Of a stretch of DNA of 64,000 bases, positions 48,785 through 59,668 are shown one piece after another (the stretch's first letter is position 1; each line of letters opens with the position of its first letter). A model generated the notes under the pieces. It made no database searches and was not told where the DNA came from. It saw nothing but the letters and a program-made list of their open reading frames with translations. This DNA comes from Amoebidium appalachense (taxonomy: Eukaryota > Ichthyosporea), in assembly GCA_963693365.1 (NCBI GenBank), contig CAVNZM010000002.1, positions 17,050,001 to 17,114,000 on the forward strand, read 5' to 3'. Both the position numbers and the translations under genes were made by a program.

Positions 48785-48965
48785 CTCACACGTACTGACG
48801 GTGTGCACGCGCTGCGATGAACTTTACGTTCGCTGCAGACGATTTTTCCTTACACTCTCGCGACCGCGTGCATGCTTTCTGTCGCGGCGCCTCGACGGTT
48901 CGATAGAGTCCAGTGTTCGCTGAATGTGTAAGGAAAAATAAGGAGCCATCTCAGTAGGTGGCAGG
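48785..48965. repeat. 181-bp dispersed repeat, copy 1
   Basis: Starts CTCACACGTACTGACGG and ends CAGTAGGTGGCAGG. It matches 51276-51456 with one visible difference (CAGACG against CAGCCG). Inside, the perfect 14-bp inverted repeat ATTTTTCCTTACAC / GTGTAAGGAAAAAT (48842-48855 and 48926-48939) encloses about 70 bases. It could be a small non-autonomous element. Confidence 0.92.
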
Positions 48966-49039
48966 CTTGAACATAGCCGGCCAGGCAGGCACCGGCGGGC
49001 AGCGAGCCAGGTCAAATCGGGTCGGGTCGGTTCATTTCG

Positions 49040-49074
49040 GGTCGGGTCGGGCCAAGCGATGACCCGACCCGACC
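49040..49074. repeat. 12-bp GC-rich hairpin (GGTCGGGTCGGG)
   Basis: GGTCGGGTCGGG at 49040-49051 pairs perfectly with CCCGACCCGACC at 49063-49074 across an 11-base loop. Additional TCGGG units lie immediately upstream. Confidence 0.85.
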
Positions 49075-49168
49075 TGAATTGATTGGGGTCCGAAATTGGC
49101 CAAAAAAATTTATTGCGGCAATCGACGCGTCTCGTCGAGCTGGTTCGAGCCACCGTTTCGGATTTTTT

Positions 49169-49201
<33 letters not shown>

Positions 49202-49444
49202 CGCGAAAAGTTTTTTGCGCGCTATAGAGGCTAAGGCCCATACCCTACCCACTACCCAGACGCCCGAGGAATGGGTAAGGAACTTCGTGGGCCAGTAATC
49301 AATGGTGTGTGGCGGCTGGTGCTATTACAAAAGACTAGACACAAAAATGCTTGATCAATTGAATTTACCGGCCATGACAAGCGGGCAGTAATACAAAACT
49401 TTGCTTCTAGTCAGGTGCACTAATATTACAGTCCGGAGGCCTGT

Positions 49445-49475
<31 letters not shown>

Positions 49476-49560
49476 GGGGGGGGCTGGGATTCTCGAAACT
49501 GCGCGTTGGTAACCTTTTTTGTCGCAAGATAGCAACCACCAACCAGATCGCTTTAGCACG

Positions 49561-49593
<33 letters not shown>

Positions 49594-50045
49594 CTTTCCA
49601 ACACACACACACACACGTGCACACACCGGGCCCGGTCCGGTACGATGTATGCCTCCCCTCCTAGCACCCCCGTTCGAATTCAGCGGCTCTCTCTAGAAAT
49701 ATCTTTACTTTCACTTTCCTCTGCGGCACCCAGTCAAACTTGGTACAGGGAGACCTTTCTTTGCTCTTTAAGTTAGTATGCGTGTGTGTGACTGCACGTG
49801 TACACATGTACGATTGGGCAGTCAGTGTGCCACGGTGTAGGTGGGTGGGTGTGACTGCAGTGGTGCGCCTGGGACTGTGTTTGTGACAAGTGTGTGTGCT
49901 TATCTGGGGCACCTATGGTTTCACAATGTGTGCATCTCAGATTGTAGTGATCGGGGAGGCACAAGAACGTGTGTGCGGCATCAGTGTTAGAGTGGGTGTT
50001 GCTGTTTGTGTACCGTGTCGGCTCGCGTGTGTTTCTTTCTTTTGA

Positions 50046-50137
<92 letters not shown>

Positions 50138-50221
50138 GTGTGTGTGTGACACTGTGTGTGTGTAAGGCATGGCGTTATTGTGTGTCTGTGTGTGTGAGTG
50201 AGTGGATCAGCCTCGGTGTGT

Positions 50222-50279
<58 letters not shown>

Positions 50280-51138
50280 CAGAGTGTATGTGTTGGCGAT
50301 GCCTTTTCATTCTGTCGTGCCACAGACGCCTGGACTAATATTAGTTAGAGTTTTCCTCTCTGAATGGATACGGGCCCACCCGGGAAGTTTGTAATGGATG
50401 CACACACTTCCAGGTTTTGCGCCAGAGAGAGAGAGACAGAGGTAGCTATAGGGGGAGAGGGGGCTTTTGGGGGGAGAGGGGGGGGGGGGGGGGGGGGACA
50501 GTAAGAGGTAGCGAGTTGGAGTGGAGGAGAGAGAGATAGCAGGAGGGAGGCAGGGAGAGAGAGTGCACGGGAAGTGATAGACGGGGGAAGAGGATGAGAA
50601 AGGAGTGAAGGAGAAAGTTTCGAAAGTTGTGTGCGATGTTGCGTGGGTCACAGTGCAGGTTTGTGCACCTGTGCACGGCAATGGGTGATAGTGCGTGCCA
50701 GGCGTCCACTACGGGCGGCCCCGCAGGCTTGCAGATTTCATTCTAAGAGTAGTGTGGCACTATGTGTGCCCGCACATTTGTCATGCACCGCGCGGATGCG
50801 TACCCCTTCCTGTAAATATACGCGTGTATGAATGTATTTGTGCGTTTGTGTTCCCGTTGTGCAGGTTCGTGTGGGGTTGTGCGTGTATGTGCGTGTATGT
50901 CTGTCACACGGCTTGCCGTGTGCGTGTGCGTGTAGACGTGGCTATCTATGTGCCCGTCAATTGCTCAGGCTATCTATGTGCACGTTTGTGTGTGCGAAGG
51001 GCGAATGTATGGGTATTACGTATACGGGGCGAGGGAGGCATATTCAATGTGCGAACGCACGTACTACTACTGAGTAGCGTGTGTTTGTGTAGTATGAATG
51101 AGAGAGATTGTCCGTGCGTGTGTGTGTGGTGTGTGTGC

Positions 51139-51190
<52 letters not shown>

Positions 51191-51275
51191 GTGTGTGACG
51201 TCGTGCGGCACGGTGTGTGACGTGCGTGTGTGACACGTGTGTGTGACCGTGTTTACGTGTGTGTGTGTGTGTGTG

Positions 51276-51456
51276 CTCACACGTACTGACGGTGTGCACG
51301 CGCTGCGATGAACTTTACGTTCGCTGCAGCCGATTTTTCCTTACACTCTCGCGACCGCGTGCATGCTTTCTGTCGCGGCGCCTCGACGGTTCGATAGAGT
51401 CCAGTGTTCGCTGAATGTGTAAGGAAAAATAAGGAGCCATCTCAGTAGGTGGCAGG
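51276..51456. repeat. 181-bp dispersed repeat, copy 2
   Basis: Almost identical to 48785-48965, in the same orientation about 2.5 kb away. It is inserted within TG-rich sequence on both sides, which makes its limits sharp. Confidence 0.92.
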
Positions 51457-51814
51457 TGTGTGTGCGTGTTTGTGTGTGCGTGTGTCTGTGGGCGCGTGGT
51501 AGTGTGTGGGAGTTCCCAGCAGCCCAGCGTGCGTGCGTGAGTGTAGTAATCGATCAGAAAGAGGATACAGTAGAACAAGTTTTAGAAAAGACGCAACTCG
51601 AACTCGTGGGAGGATCCTGGGCCCTCGCTCCGACAGGGCCGTTGGGTGTTTCAGCTGAGGAATGATGGAATGTCACTGGAATGCTTTGTACGTGAATATT
51701 TTATCTCTGGAATGCGAGGCCCAGCACAGTGTTACACGGTGATGGCATCTGGCAGAAAGGGACCCTGCGGCGGCACGATAGTACTATATTAACAGCAGTA
51801 AAGTATATAGTGTT

Positions 51815-51828
51815 ACATATGCCGTAAA
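51815..51828 (+). repeat. Left target-site duplication of the SINE
   Basis: ACATATGCCGTAAA; an identical copy lies at 52356-52369 on the other side of the element. Confidence 0.88.
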
Positions 51829-52355
51829 AAAAATGGGGGGCGGGTTGGTGCAATGGTAAGATCTCTGCGTGTCAAGCTCAATGGCGCAGGATCGATCCTG
51901 GTTACTTCCGATTTTTGTTCTGGGTCCACCGGTCTGGCCGCCCCCTAGAAGCCATCACCCCAGACCACGTCAAGTAGCACCACCAATTTGTTATCATCCG
52001 GCTGCAAGACATGACGTCATGAACAGCATTGGTTCTCTGACGTCGACGGCGCGCCTCTTGAGACCAATCCGAGTCACCGGCCGCGGTTCGAGTCAGCGTC
52101 CTGGGCATGGGGTTTTCCCTTTAAAGTCTTTATGTTTGTGTATGTGTCCCGGGTCGCTCCCGGCTGGTGTTGTCACTTACCACTAGCGTTGCTGCGGCTA
52201 GAACCGTGGGATAAAGGCGTAACTAAAAATAGTGCCAGTTGGGGTCACTAGAATCCTGACTTATGAGTACAGTACGATCTGTGTCTAGGTAGAAGACGGT
52301 AAGCTCCCCTGAGGCAGTGCCTCGCCGGGAGTGAAACGAGATAAAATAAAAAAAA
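51829..52355 (+). mobile_element. tRNA-derived SINE with target-site duplications
   Basis: The element is about 527 bp. Its head has a perfect A box (TGGTGCAATGG) and a perfect B box (GATCGATCC) about 40 bases later, so it derives from a tRNA. A second B-box-like GTTCGAGTC lies near 52085. The 3' end is A-rich (ATAAAATAAAAAAAA). It is flanked by identical 14-bp repeats ACATATGCCGTAAA at 51815-51828 and 52356-52369. These duplications show a retrotransposition event. Confidence 0.88.
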
Positions 52356-52369
52356 ACATATGCCGTAAA
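52356..52369 (+). repeat. Right target-site duplication of the SINE
   Basis: ACATATGCCGTAAA, directly after the A-rich tail. Confidence 0.88.
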
Positions 52370-53430
52370 CATCAGCTTTTAAAAATGCCTCTCAGATAAA
52401 TTTGATTGTTTAAGATAGAAGTTCATTCATGTATTTGCAGTCTGCCACCTTCCCTGTCCGCACCCGGTCTTTGTGATGCAACTAGAATTTGAAGCCCTGC
52501 AGGACTCCGGCGTCAAGTTTCGATTTCGCGGCCGCTACCCTTTAGCGTCAATACTGGAGTTTTGTCAATTTTAACGTTGATTTCAATGCATAAATCTGCT
52601 TTGGATAGGAAAACGTTTCTATGGAGCGTTCGACCTTTTTTCGCGGTCAAGCAAGCAAGCTGTCAAAGGTTCCACTGGATTTTTTGGAATGTGGATTGGG
52701 ATGTTTGCTTCCAGATAACGCGTTGCTATTCGGCCCCAGTCATCTGGGCCGCATTCTTCCGCATTCTTGTGTGATCATCCAAGCAGCCAACCTGGCGGCT
52801 GGCCGCCAGTAAGAGGTGAATAAGCCAAGGCCAATCATCTTGCACCCTGTTATATGGTGCGCCTGTTTATTGCCGCGGGCTGGGGGCCCATGGCTGCGGG
52901 GCAGCTGAGTGGTTGGTTACGCGACCATAATATAGGCTTTTTTTGGGCTAATATTTACATAAGAAGTAGCCAAACATGTAATTTCAAAAAGATTTTTTGG
53001 TAACCGTAAGTCTTGCTAACTGTTCCTTTTACAACTTGTGGACTCTGGCCCCTGTTTTATGTGGTGACGTCATCCTCAGTAGGTTTGAACAGTGGATGAC
53101 GTCACTTTGCCATTCCATATCATTCTATACATTCCAACGCAGGGTGTGTAATTTGTGACTGCGTTGAAACATGCAAACAAAAGCACACACCGTCAGCCCT
53201 TAAGAAAAAGGCAGAATTTGTACATTTTTCACAAAAATCATAAACATTCAAACTTTATATGGATAATTGTTCATACTCCTATATGAAAAGATTATGGGAT
53301 ATTTGGGACGGTTCAGTTAATACAGTTCAACAACTTGAACAGTATCATACATATTGTATCAGCTGGTTTATTGGTTTCGAATACTGCCGCCGTTGACGCC
53401 CTGCATTCCTTACATTCCTCAGATCCAACT

Positions 53431-53437
53431 TATATAA
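53431..53437 (+). promoter_or_regulatory. TATA box upstream of the subtilase gene
   Basis: TATATAA stands about 170 bases before the subtilase ATG, in non-repetitive sequence. Spacing is plausible for a TATA element with a short 5' UTR. No other promoter element was identified. Confidence 0.4.
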
Positions 53438-53605
53438 AGCGAAAACAACGGACGTTGTTGCTCAGTTGTAGCCCAACCAGCCAACTGACTCTACGTCCCC
53501 ATACTGACATGTCTCTGTGACTGAATGACTGAACACTCAGTGCATGTGTTGATAACAAAAAATAAGTCTGCATAGCATCTAACGACTACAATAGACATCG
53601 CCAAA

Positions 53606-55803
53606 ATGCTTGCGTTTCTTACCTGTGTAGTGTTACTTGCGGGGCCTATCACTGCGGCCCCGCTAGCCCCTGTGAGGGTACCGAATGACAGGGCCAAGGC
53701 GATTGCCGACAACTACATTGTGCGCCTGAATGATGACACGACCCTAACTCCGTCTGCCGCATCTGCCCTCCTGGACACTGTGGCCCAGAGGATAAACCAT
53801 TCGGTAAGAAGCCACCTCTTGATGTTGCAAGAGGTGGCATGTCCGAGCCATATATGCATGGTCCGTGACATGCGCACTACAGCCCAGCGGTAGTTTTAGA
53901 TGGATAGTGCACTCGATCCATTGCATTATTGTGGGGTCATAGAATGTACAGTATTCAGCTTGGTACCCCGGTGCCCAAGGTTTTTTTTTTGTTTTTGTTT
54001 TTTGTTTTTCCCTCTCTATATACTGTAAAAGGTCAAAGCAAAATCCATTACATAGATGGATAGTGCACTCGATCCATTGCATTATTGTGGGGTCATAGAA
54101 TGTACAGTATTCAGCTTGGTACCCCGGTGCCCAAGGTTTTTTTTTTGTTTTGTTTTTTTTGTTTTTTTTTATAAAAACCCCTCTCTCTATACTGTAAAAG
54201 GTCAAAGCAAAATCCATTGCATTCAGTGTGAATGTTTCCCAGGTGATACAGTACATCGCCTAACCGTTTGCACTCTCCAACCAACAGGCAAAATCCAAGA
54301 TGCCCAACATGGGAGCCATGTCCATGGAGCTCACACCCATCCAACTGGCCATGCTGAGGGGCGACTCGAACGTAGCATACATTGAGCAGGACCAAATCGC
54401 AACCATTTCAAGCACCAGCTGGGGTCTTGATCGCATTGACCAGCACTTCCTTCCCCTGGATGGCGCAAACAACTACAATGGGTTGACTGGTGAGGGTGTG
54501 GATGTGTATGTTGTGGACACTGGCGTCAGCATGTTGCCAGATTTTGGGGGCCGTGTGCAACAAGTATGGACGGCGTATGCCAACCATACGGACGAAAACG
54601 GCCACGGTACACACTGCGCAGGCACCGTTGCATCTGCAACATACGGCGTTGCTAAGAAGGCCGATATTAAGGCTGTGCGTGTGCTCGATGCCTCGGGGTC
54701 TGGCTCCTACTCTGCAATCATCTCTGCCCTCGACTTTATTGTCAGTGCACGAAACACCTCTCGCCCAAGTGTTGTGTCCATGTCGCTGGGTGGCGGCTAC
54801 TCTCAGACACTCAATGATGCTGTTGCCCGTCTTACCACGGCTGGTATTATTGCCGTAGTGGCTGCAGGAAACTCCGCACAGGATGCATGCACGTTCTCCC
54901 CTGCCTCTGCCCCCACTGCGCTCACAATTGGAGCCACCACGAGCACTGATGCAATGGCATCGTACTCCAACAACGGCACATGTGTCGATCTGTTTGCCCC
55001 CGGCACGTCCATCACTAGCTGGTGGTACAACGGCACTGCAAAGACTATTTCGGGCACGTCTATGTACGTATTCCCTCCCTCCCCCCTCCCCCCCCCCCCC
55101 CCCCAAAAAAAAAACCCCCCAAGCCCCCCAAACACACACACTGTTTCACACACACACACTCACATCCACTCACTCACTCACTCACTCACTCACAATCCTC
55201 TTTTTCATTTTCTTGATGTTACATGTGTTGTATAATCGTTTTGTACTTTGCTTTCTGTTCAACTATGTGTTAATTCTCCACCATCCCTCATCCACATGTA
55301 ACCGACACTAACACATGCATCCCCCTCACAGGGCCACACCGCATGTTGCCGGTACTGCAGCTCTCTACCTGCAGGCATTCCAGTCAGCCAGTGTTGCCGA
55401 TGTGCGCACTGCCCTGGTGGGTGGAGGCACTAGTGGCGTCATCACTGGCCTGCCTAGCAACACCCCAAATGTGCTGCTCTATGCTAAGTTCAGCACCCAG
55501 CAGACCACCACCACCACCACTACTACTTCTACAACCACCCCACCTCCCACGACCACCACCACCACCACCACCACCACCACAACAACAACAACACCTCCTC
55601 CCACCACCACCACAACAACAACAACAACAACAACACCTCCTCCCACCACCACCACCACCACCACAACAACAACAACACCTCCTCCCACCACCACCACCAC
55701 CACGCCCCCTCCCCCCACAACCACCACTACCACCACCACCACTAAACCCCCCACCACCACCACAACTGCTGTAAAGACAACAACAAAGAGACCAAAGAAG
55801 TAA
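53606..55803 (+). CDS. Secreted subtilisin-like serine protease (S8, proteinase K type) with Thr-rich tail, 3 exons
   Basis: Exons: 53606-53803, 54288-55063, 55332-55803; phases 0 and 2 fit, giving 481 residues. Residues 1-18 (MLAFLTCVVLLAGPITAA) form a signal peptide. An inhibitor_I9-type propeptide follows (NYIVRLNDDTTL to YIEQDQ). The catalytic domain starts at about residue 110. The triad is Asp143 in VVDTG, His172 in GHGTHCAGT and Ser324 in GTSMATPHVAG; oxyanion Asn261 lies in AAGN. The second intron interrupts the Met codon just after the catalytic Ser. After about residue 385 the chain becomes a Thr/Pro mucin-like tail of more than 90 residues, ending in basic KRPKK, probably O-glycosylated. 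The first intron holds a 156-bp tandem duplication. It is expected to be exported and self-processed. All catalytic residues are present, so it is probably active. Confidence 0.94.
53898..54221 (+). repeat. 156-bp tandem duplication in the first subtilase intron
   Basis: Two adjacent copies begin at 53898 and 54054 with AGATGGATAGTGCACTCGAT. Both continue through a T-rich tract into CTGTAAAAGGTCAAAGC. They differ mainly in the length and pattern of the T-rich tract and by a short insertion in the second copy, so the duplication looks recent. Confidence 0.9.
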
Positions 55804-56100
55804 CACCACACATCTGTCCATAGTTATCTCGAGTCACGTGTAAGTTAGTAGGACCATCGAATACCGTATACAAAAGTTTCTTAGACTTTTTCGAATGATG
55901 AAAGCACGTGTTCAATCTGAATATTGGACTGTAAATCTTATCGTTTATATGTGTGTGCGAGCAGCCTGGGACAACTTCTATGACTCACAAAGGCAGAGAA
56001 TTTTTTAAAACTGAGTCTATAAAGGTTTACGACTATTTCTATAAATTAATGACTCAGTTCCCGCAACCACTGGCTGGCCAGGGAGCAAATTATCTGAATG

Positions 56101-56106
56101 AATAAA
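56101..56106 (+). terminator. Candidate polyadenylation signal of the subtilase gene
   Basis: AATAAA lies about 300 bases after the subtilase stop codon, in AT-rich sequence. The assignment rests on position only. Confidence 0.25.
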
Positions 56107-56744
56107 TTAACCAATCAAAATTAACAACGCAGATTAAGTCGTCATTCCAGGGTCGCAAATGAATCCCTCCCCCCTTCTCTCTCTCTCTCTCTCTCTTCCC
56201 CCCCCCCCCCCCCCCCTCCTCCCCCGAAAGTCTCAAGTGTGTGGGAACAGACACCACCAGTCAAAAAGCCTTGTTTCTTTATGTTACGTTTGGGCACGCA
56301 TACACAAACACACGTGTACACATGTGTTATTTGGCTTTTTTATCGTTTGTCCCTGTACATACCGGGTACAGCGGTGCACACGTGCACACGCAACGCGCCG
56401 TGACGTTTGTGCGCATATGCACAACCACCGCAGCATCGAACATCCCTGCTACCTCTTGAGGTAGGTAGCTTTTATTTTTCAAGGCCGACAAAACTTTCCT
56501 TCCGAAGCGAATGATTGCGTGCCAACTCATACCCTTGAAATATAGAGACAGAGTGGACTCGGTCATATGGCGGCTGAGGCCACAGTTGCACGTGGCAGCG
56601 AACAGCCGCAAATATGTGGCTTAGACAAGACAAGCTTACATGTGACGACTGCAAACGTCCCCCCTGCCCCTCCCTCCCTCCCCCCCCAAACAAAAAAAAA
56701 AAAACCCCCCAATCCCCAACCCTCTCCTCCTCCTCCCGAAGAAG

Positions 56745-56979
56745 AGGTGCAAAGTTTTTTGGGGGGGGGAGGGGGTTGGTGGTGTGTGTGTGCTCATCAG
56801 GTGGGGAGGGGGGGGGGGGGGGGGGGAGGGGGGGGGGGGGGTGGGAGGGAAGAGGGGGGGGGGGGGGGGGGGGCACCTTTCAAACACTTCCTTTCCCTTT
56901 TTCTTTTTTTCACCCCCCCCCCCCCACCTCCTCCCCTCTCCCCCCCTCCCGAAAAAAGGTGCAATTCTGCACTTTTTAT

Positions 56980-57030
<51 letters not shown>

Positions 57031-57192
57031 GGTGGTGTGTGTGCACGTGTGTGTGTGATTGTTGTTCGAAATTTGGGGGGGGGGGGGGGGGGAGGGCATC
57101 TTTCAAACACGGCCTTTCCTTTTCTCCCCCCCCCCCCCCCCCCTCCCCCGCCCCCTCCCCCCTGTTCCCGAAAAAATGTGCAATTATTCCTT

Positions 57193-57223
<31 letters not shown>

Positions 57224-57365
57224 ATGGAGAAAACAGCAAAACCAAAGGCCGTGTTTGGAAGATGCCTCCCCCCCCCCCCCTCCCCCCTCTCTCTACACAC
57301 ACACACCACCAACACCTCCCCCTCTACTCCCCCCCCCCTCTGCTCCCCCTCCCCCCTCCTCCCCC

Positions 57366-57417
<52 letters not shown>

Positions 57418-57720
57418 ATTACTGCACCTCTTTAGGGCCAGGCGGGAGAGGGGGGGCAGGGGGCGGGGGGGCGAAGAATTGGGGGGTGAAAAAAGAAAAA
57501 TGAAAGGCCGTGTTTGGAAGGTGCCCCCCCTCCCCCCCCCCCCCCCCCACCCCTCTCTTTCGAACAACACACCCGTCACACCACTTGAACCCCCCTCCAG
57601 CCTCCCACAAAGAAAGAAAGAAAAAAAAAAAAAAAAAAAAAAAAAAGAATAATTGCACCTCAGCTCGGGGGGGGGAGGGGGGAAGGAAAATGGTTGGGCC
57701 CGGGTGACCCCTTCCTTTCA
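56745..57720. repeat. Nest of homopolymers and inverted repeats
   Basis: Poly-G and poly-C runs alternate with short unique links that recur in both orientations. GGCATCTTTCAAACACGGCC (57095) reappears inverted near 57244 and 57503 and as a variant at 56871. The TGCAATT motif next to A/T runs also recurs (56960, 57178, 57420, 57647). No gene is supportable here. Confidence 0.85.
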
Positions 57721-58173
57721 AAGGGCCCTTGTCAGCCCTCCAATTGTGGATTGGTAATGTTCACCTCCACAGCCATTTCACCGGCTGTTTGGTTTCCTGG
57801 CCGGCCGGGGTGCATGCTGACGTCACTCTCCTGTCATCGGCCTTGGCACGGTGACACGTGGCCACACCCCCGTACACGTGGCAATGGGCACTGATGGCCC
57901 TGACACACACATCAGTGACGACTAAAAATAGACTCTTCATCAGCAGGATGGCCGTTGCTGTCACTCTTCACGGCCAGCCACGCGTACGGAGCTCGGTTGC
58001 ACTTTCCCGTGGTTTGAATTTGCCCGGGCTAGTCGTTCGTATTGATCAACGGTCAGCCAGGTACACGTGAACCGTGCATGTTATTTGACAGTCAGCACCA
58101 CGATACAAAGAAGAAGCGAGGCAATGTGCCATCAGCAAGGCACCGTGTGTGAGCATATGCATCGGTAGGGGGG

Positions 58174-58179
58174 TATAAA
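58174..58179 (+). promoter_or_regulatory. Candidate TATA box upstream of the RING/TRAF gene
   Basis: TATAAA follows a short G run about 700 bases before the ATG at 58880. The distance would require a long 5' UTR or a 5' UTR intron, so the link to this gene is uncertain. Confidence 0.3.
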
Positions 58180-58438
58180 GGCCAGACAAGAGCAGGCACA
58201 TGCCAGTTGTTATTGCTTTAGTTCGAGTGTGAAGATGTGGTCTGTTATACTCTTACTTTTCTGTTGAATTTTCTTGTTGATGCCTGTACAGGCTACTCTT
58301 GTTTGATCAATGAGCAAGATTTACAAGGGGTGGGAGTCAAAACGCCGCTGAGGGAACAGATTTTTGAGGAGTCGGTACTTTGTTGAAGTGCCTTTGCTGC
58401 ATCGTCTTGTTATTCCGAAGTTTCCCGTTTTCTTTTCC

Positions 58439-58473
<35 letters not shown>

Positions 58474-58879
58474 GGTCCCCAGCCCTCGTAAACGTTTTCA
58501 ACACACTTTTTGACATCATAGAGTTTCTGGCAACTTTTTGTAACAGTACCGGACCTTTACAGGTGTTTAACGGAGTTTCGGACAGATAACCTTTTATCAA
58601 AGAGTTTCTAGTCTCCCCCCCTCCCCCCTCCCCCCTCCCCCCTCCCCCCCTCCCCCCTTCCTCCCCACCTCCCAAACACACCTTTTCTTTTCCTGTTCTT
58701 TTTTCTGGCAAATGTTCGGGTCTATGGAGAGGCGTGTTCTGTGCTTCCATGTGTGCCGCCACCTGCAGGGCAAGAAGCCACCCTTTGTCCTCTGAACTCT
58801 CCACACGGCCAGCTGCTTCCCAGACACACATCCCGTTGACACGTGCACGGTCGAGGCACAGCAACACGTGTACACCACC

Positions 58880-59668
58880 ATGGGAAACGACCACAGCGCC
58901 CTCCCCCTAGACCGTTTCCACGACACGGAACGTGCTGGTCGCTTCCGGTGCCGTGACTGTGGGAAGGTGCCCTTCTATCCAATCGCAACAGAGTGTTGCA
59001 CATCCGTCTACTGTCGCCCGTGGCTCGAGGAAAAAGCGGCGGAAAATGGCGGGATATGCCCTAATTGTGGTGAAAAATTTCAGAGGCAGGGCAGGGGGGC
59101 ACCAATTGGGTACATCAACAATGACATGTGCAAGCTCATCTGGGACGAGTTCAACTCGTTGAAAATTCGCTGCAGCGCAAATTTGGGGTGTCCGGCGGTG
59201 GTGAGACTGGACGAGATATGCGCACATGAGGAAAAGTGCACCCATCCAACGGGGTTTTTTGGGTGGTATGATGCGAAAACCGCACACGCGCACACGTATG
59301 GAATCAAGGCAAAGGAGGAAAATCAGAGTAATGCAAGCAATGGAAAGGGGAATATCAATGGGCAAACCAGGGCGGAACATACCGGAAAATCGAGATTTGG
59401 GACCTATGGTGCGAATGGGCTTCTGAGGGGTTACAGCTACGGCGGTGATGAGAAGGGGGTTACATTCGGAATTCCAAAGTATATCAACGGGAGGGGAGTC
59501 AATGGAGATATGAACGGAAATGGGCACCTGGGGAGGAAGAGCCACCCCGTGTACAACAGGAGTGTGAGTGTGAATGGTCTTAACGGGAAACATTCGAGCG
59601 GCGAGAAATTTGAAATGGGGGGGTTCAAGGGAATAAGTGATACAGATGGGCCGGTGGGGGGTGAATAA
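58880..59668 (+). CDS. RING-like/TRAF-type zinc-finger protein with N-myristoylation signal, single exon
   Basis: The ATG at 58880 has a good context (CACCATGG) and opens 262 residues without an intron. MGNDHSA fits the MGxxxS consensus for N-myristoylation, implying membrane attachment. Residues 24-63 form a RING-like cluster: C24-x2-C27, C39/C40, C45, then C60-x2-C63. The usual central His-x2-Cys pair is not obvious, so the finger is degenerate or atypical. Residues of about 98-122 (IRCSANLGCPAVVRLDEICAHEEKC) match the TRAF-type zinc finger pattern. The C-terminal half is Gly/Asn/Lys-rich and probably disordered. By family analogy it may be a ubiquitin ligase or signalling adaptor. An upstream in-frame GTG exists, but the ATG is preferred. 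Confidence 0.8.
   Translation: MGNDHSALPLDRFHDTERAGRFRCRDCGKVPFYPIATECCTSVYCRPWLEEKAAENGGICPNCGEKFQRQGRGAPIGYINNDMCKLIWDEFNSLKIRCSANLGCPAVVRLDEICAHEEKCTHPTGFFGWYDAKTAHAHTYGIKAKEENQSNASNGKGNINGQTRAEHTGKSRFGTYGANGLLRGYSYGGDEKGVTFGIPKYINGRGVNGDMNGNGHLGRKSHPVYNRSVSVNGLNGKHSSGEKFEMGGFKGISDTDGPVGGE

Larger units (their letters stand above)
48424..53605. other. Repeat-rich spacer upstream of the subtilase
   Basis: Contains the two 181-bp repeats, the GGTCGGG hairpin, a 30-nt poly-T (49171-49201), poly-G and poly-C tracts near 49460 and 49565, CT and TG microsatellites (50050-50280, 51140-51190), and the SINE. 52370-53430 is non-repetitive and I see no gene there. Confidence 0.55.

Noticed and set aside
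55384-55821. Minus-strand frames opposite the Thr-rich subtilase tail
   Set aside because: They are mirror frames of ACC/ACA codon repeats and consist of Gly, Val or Trp runs.
56567-57652. Gly/Pro-rich ORFs of 150-270 residues
   Set aside because: They cross alternating poly-G, poly-C and poly-A runs and have no domain; the sequence is a structured repeat cluster.
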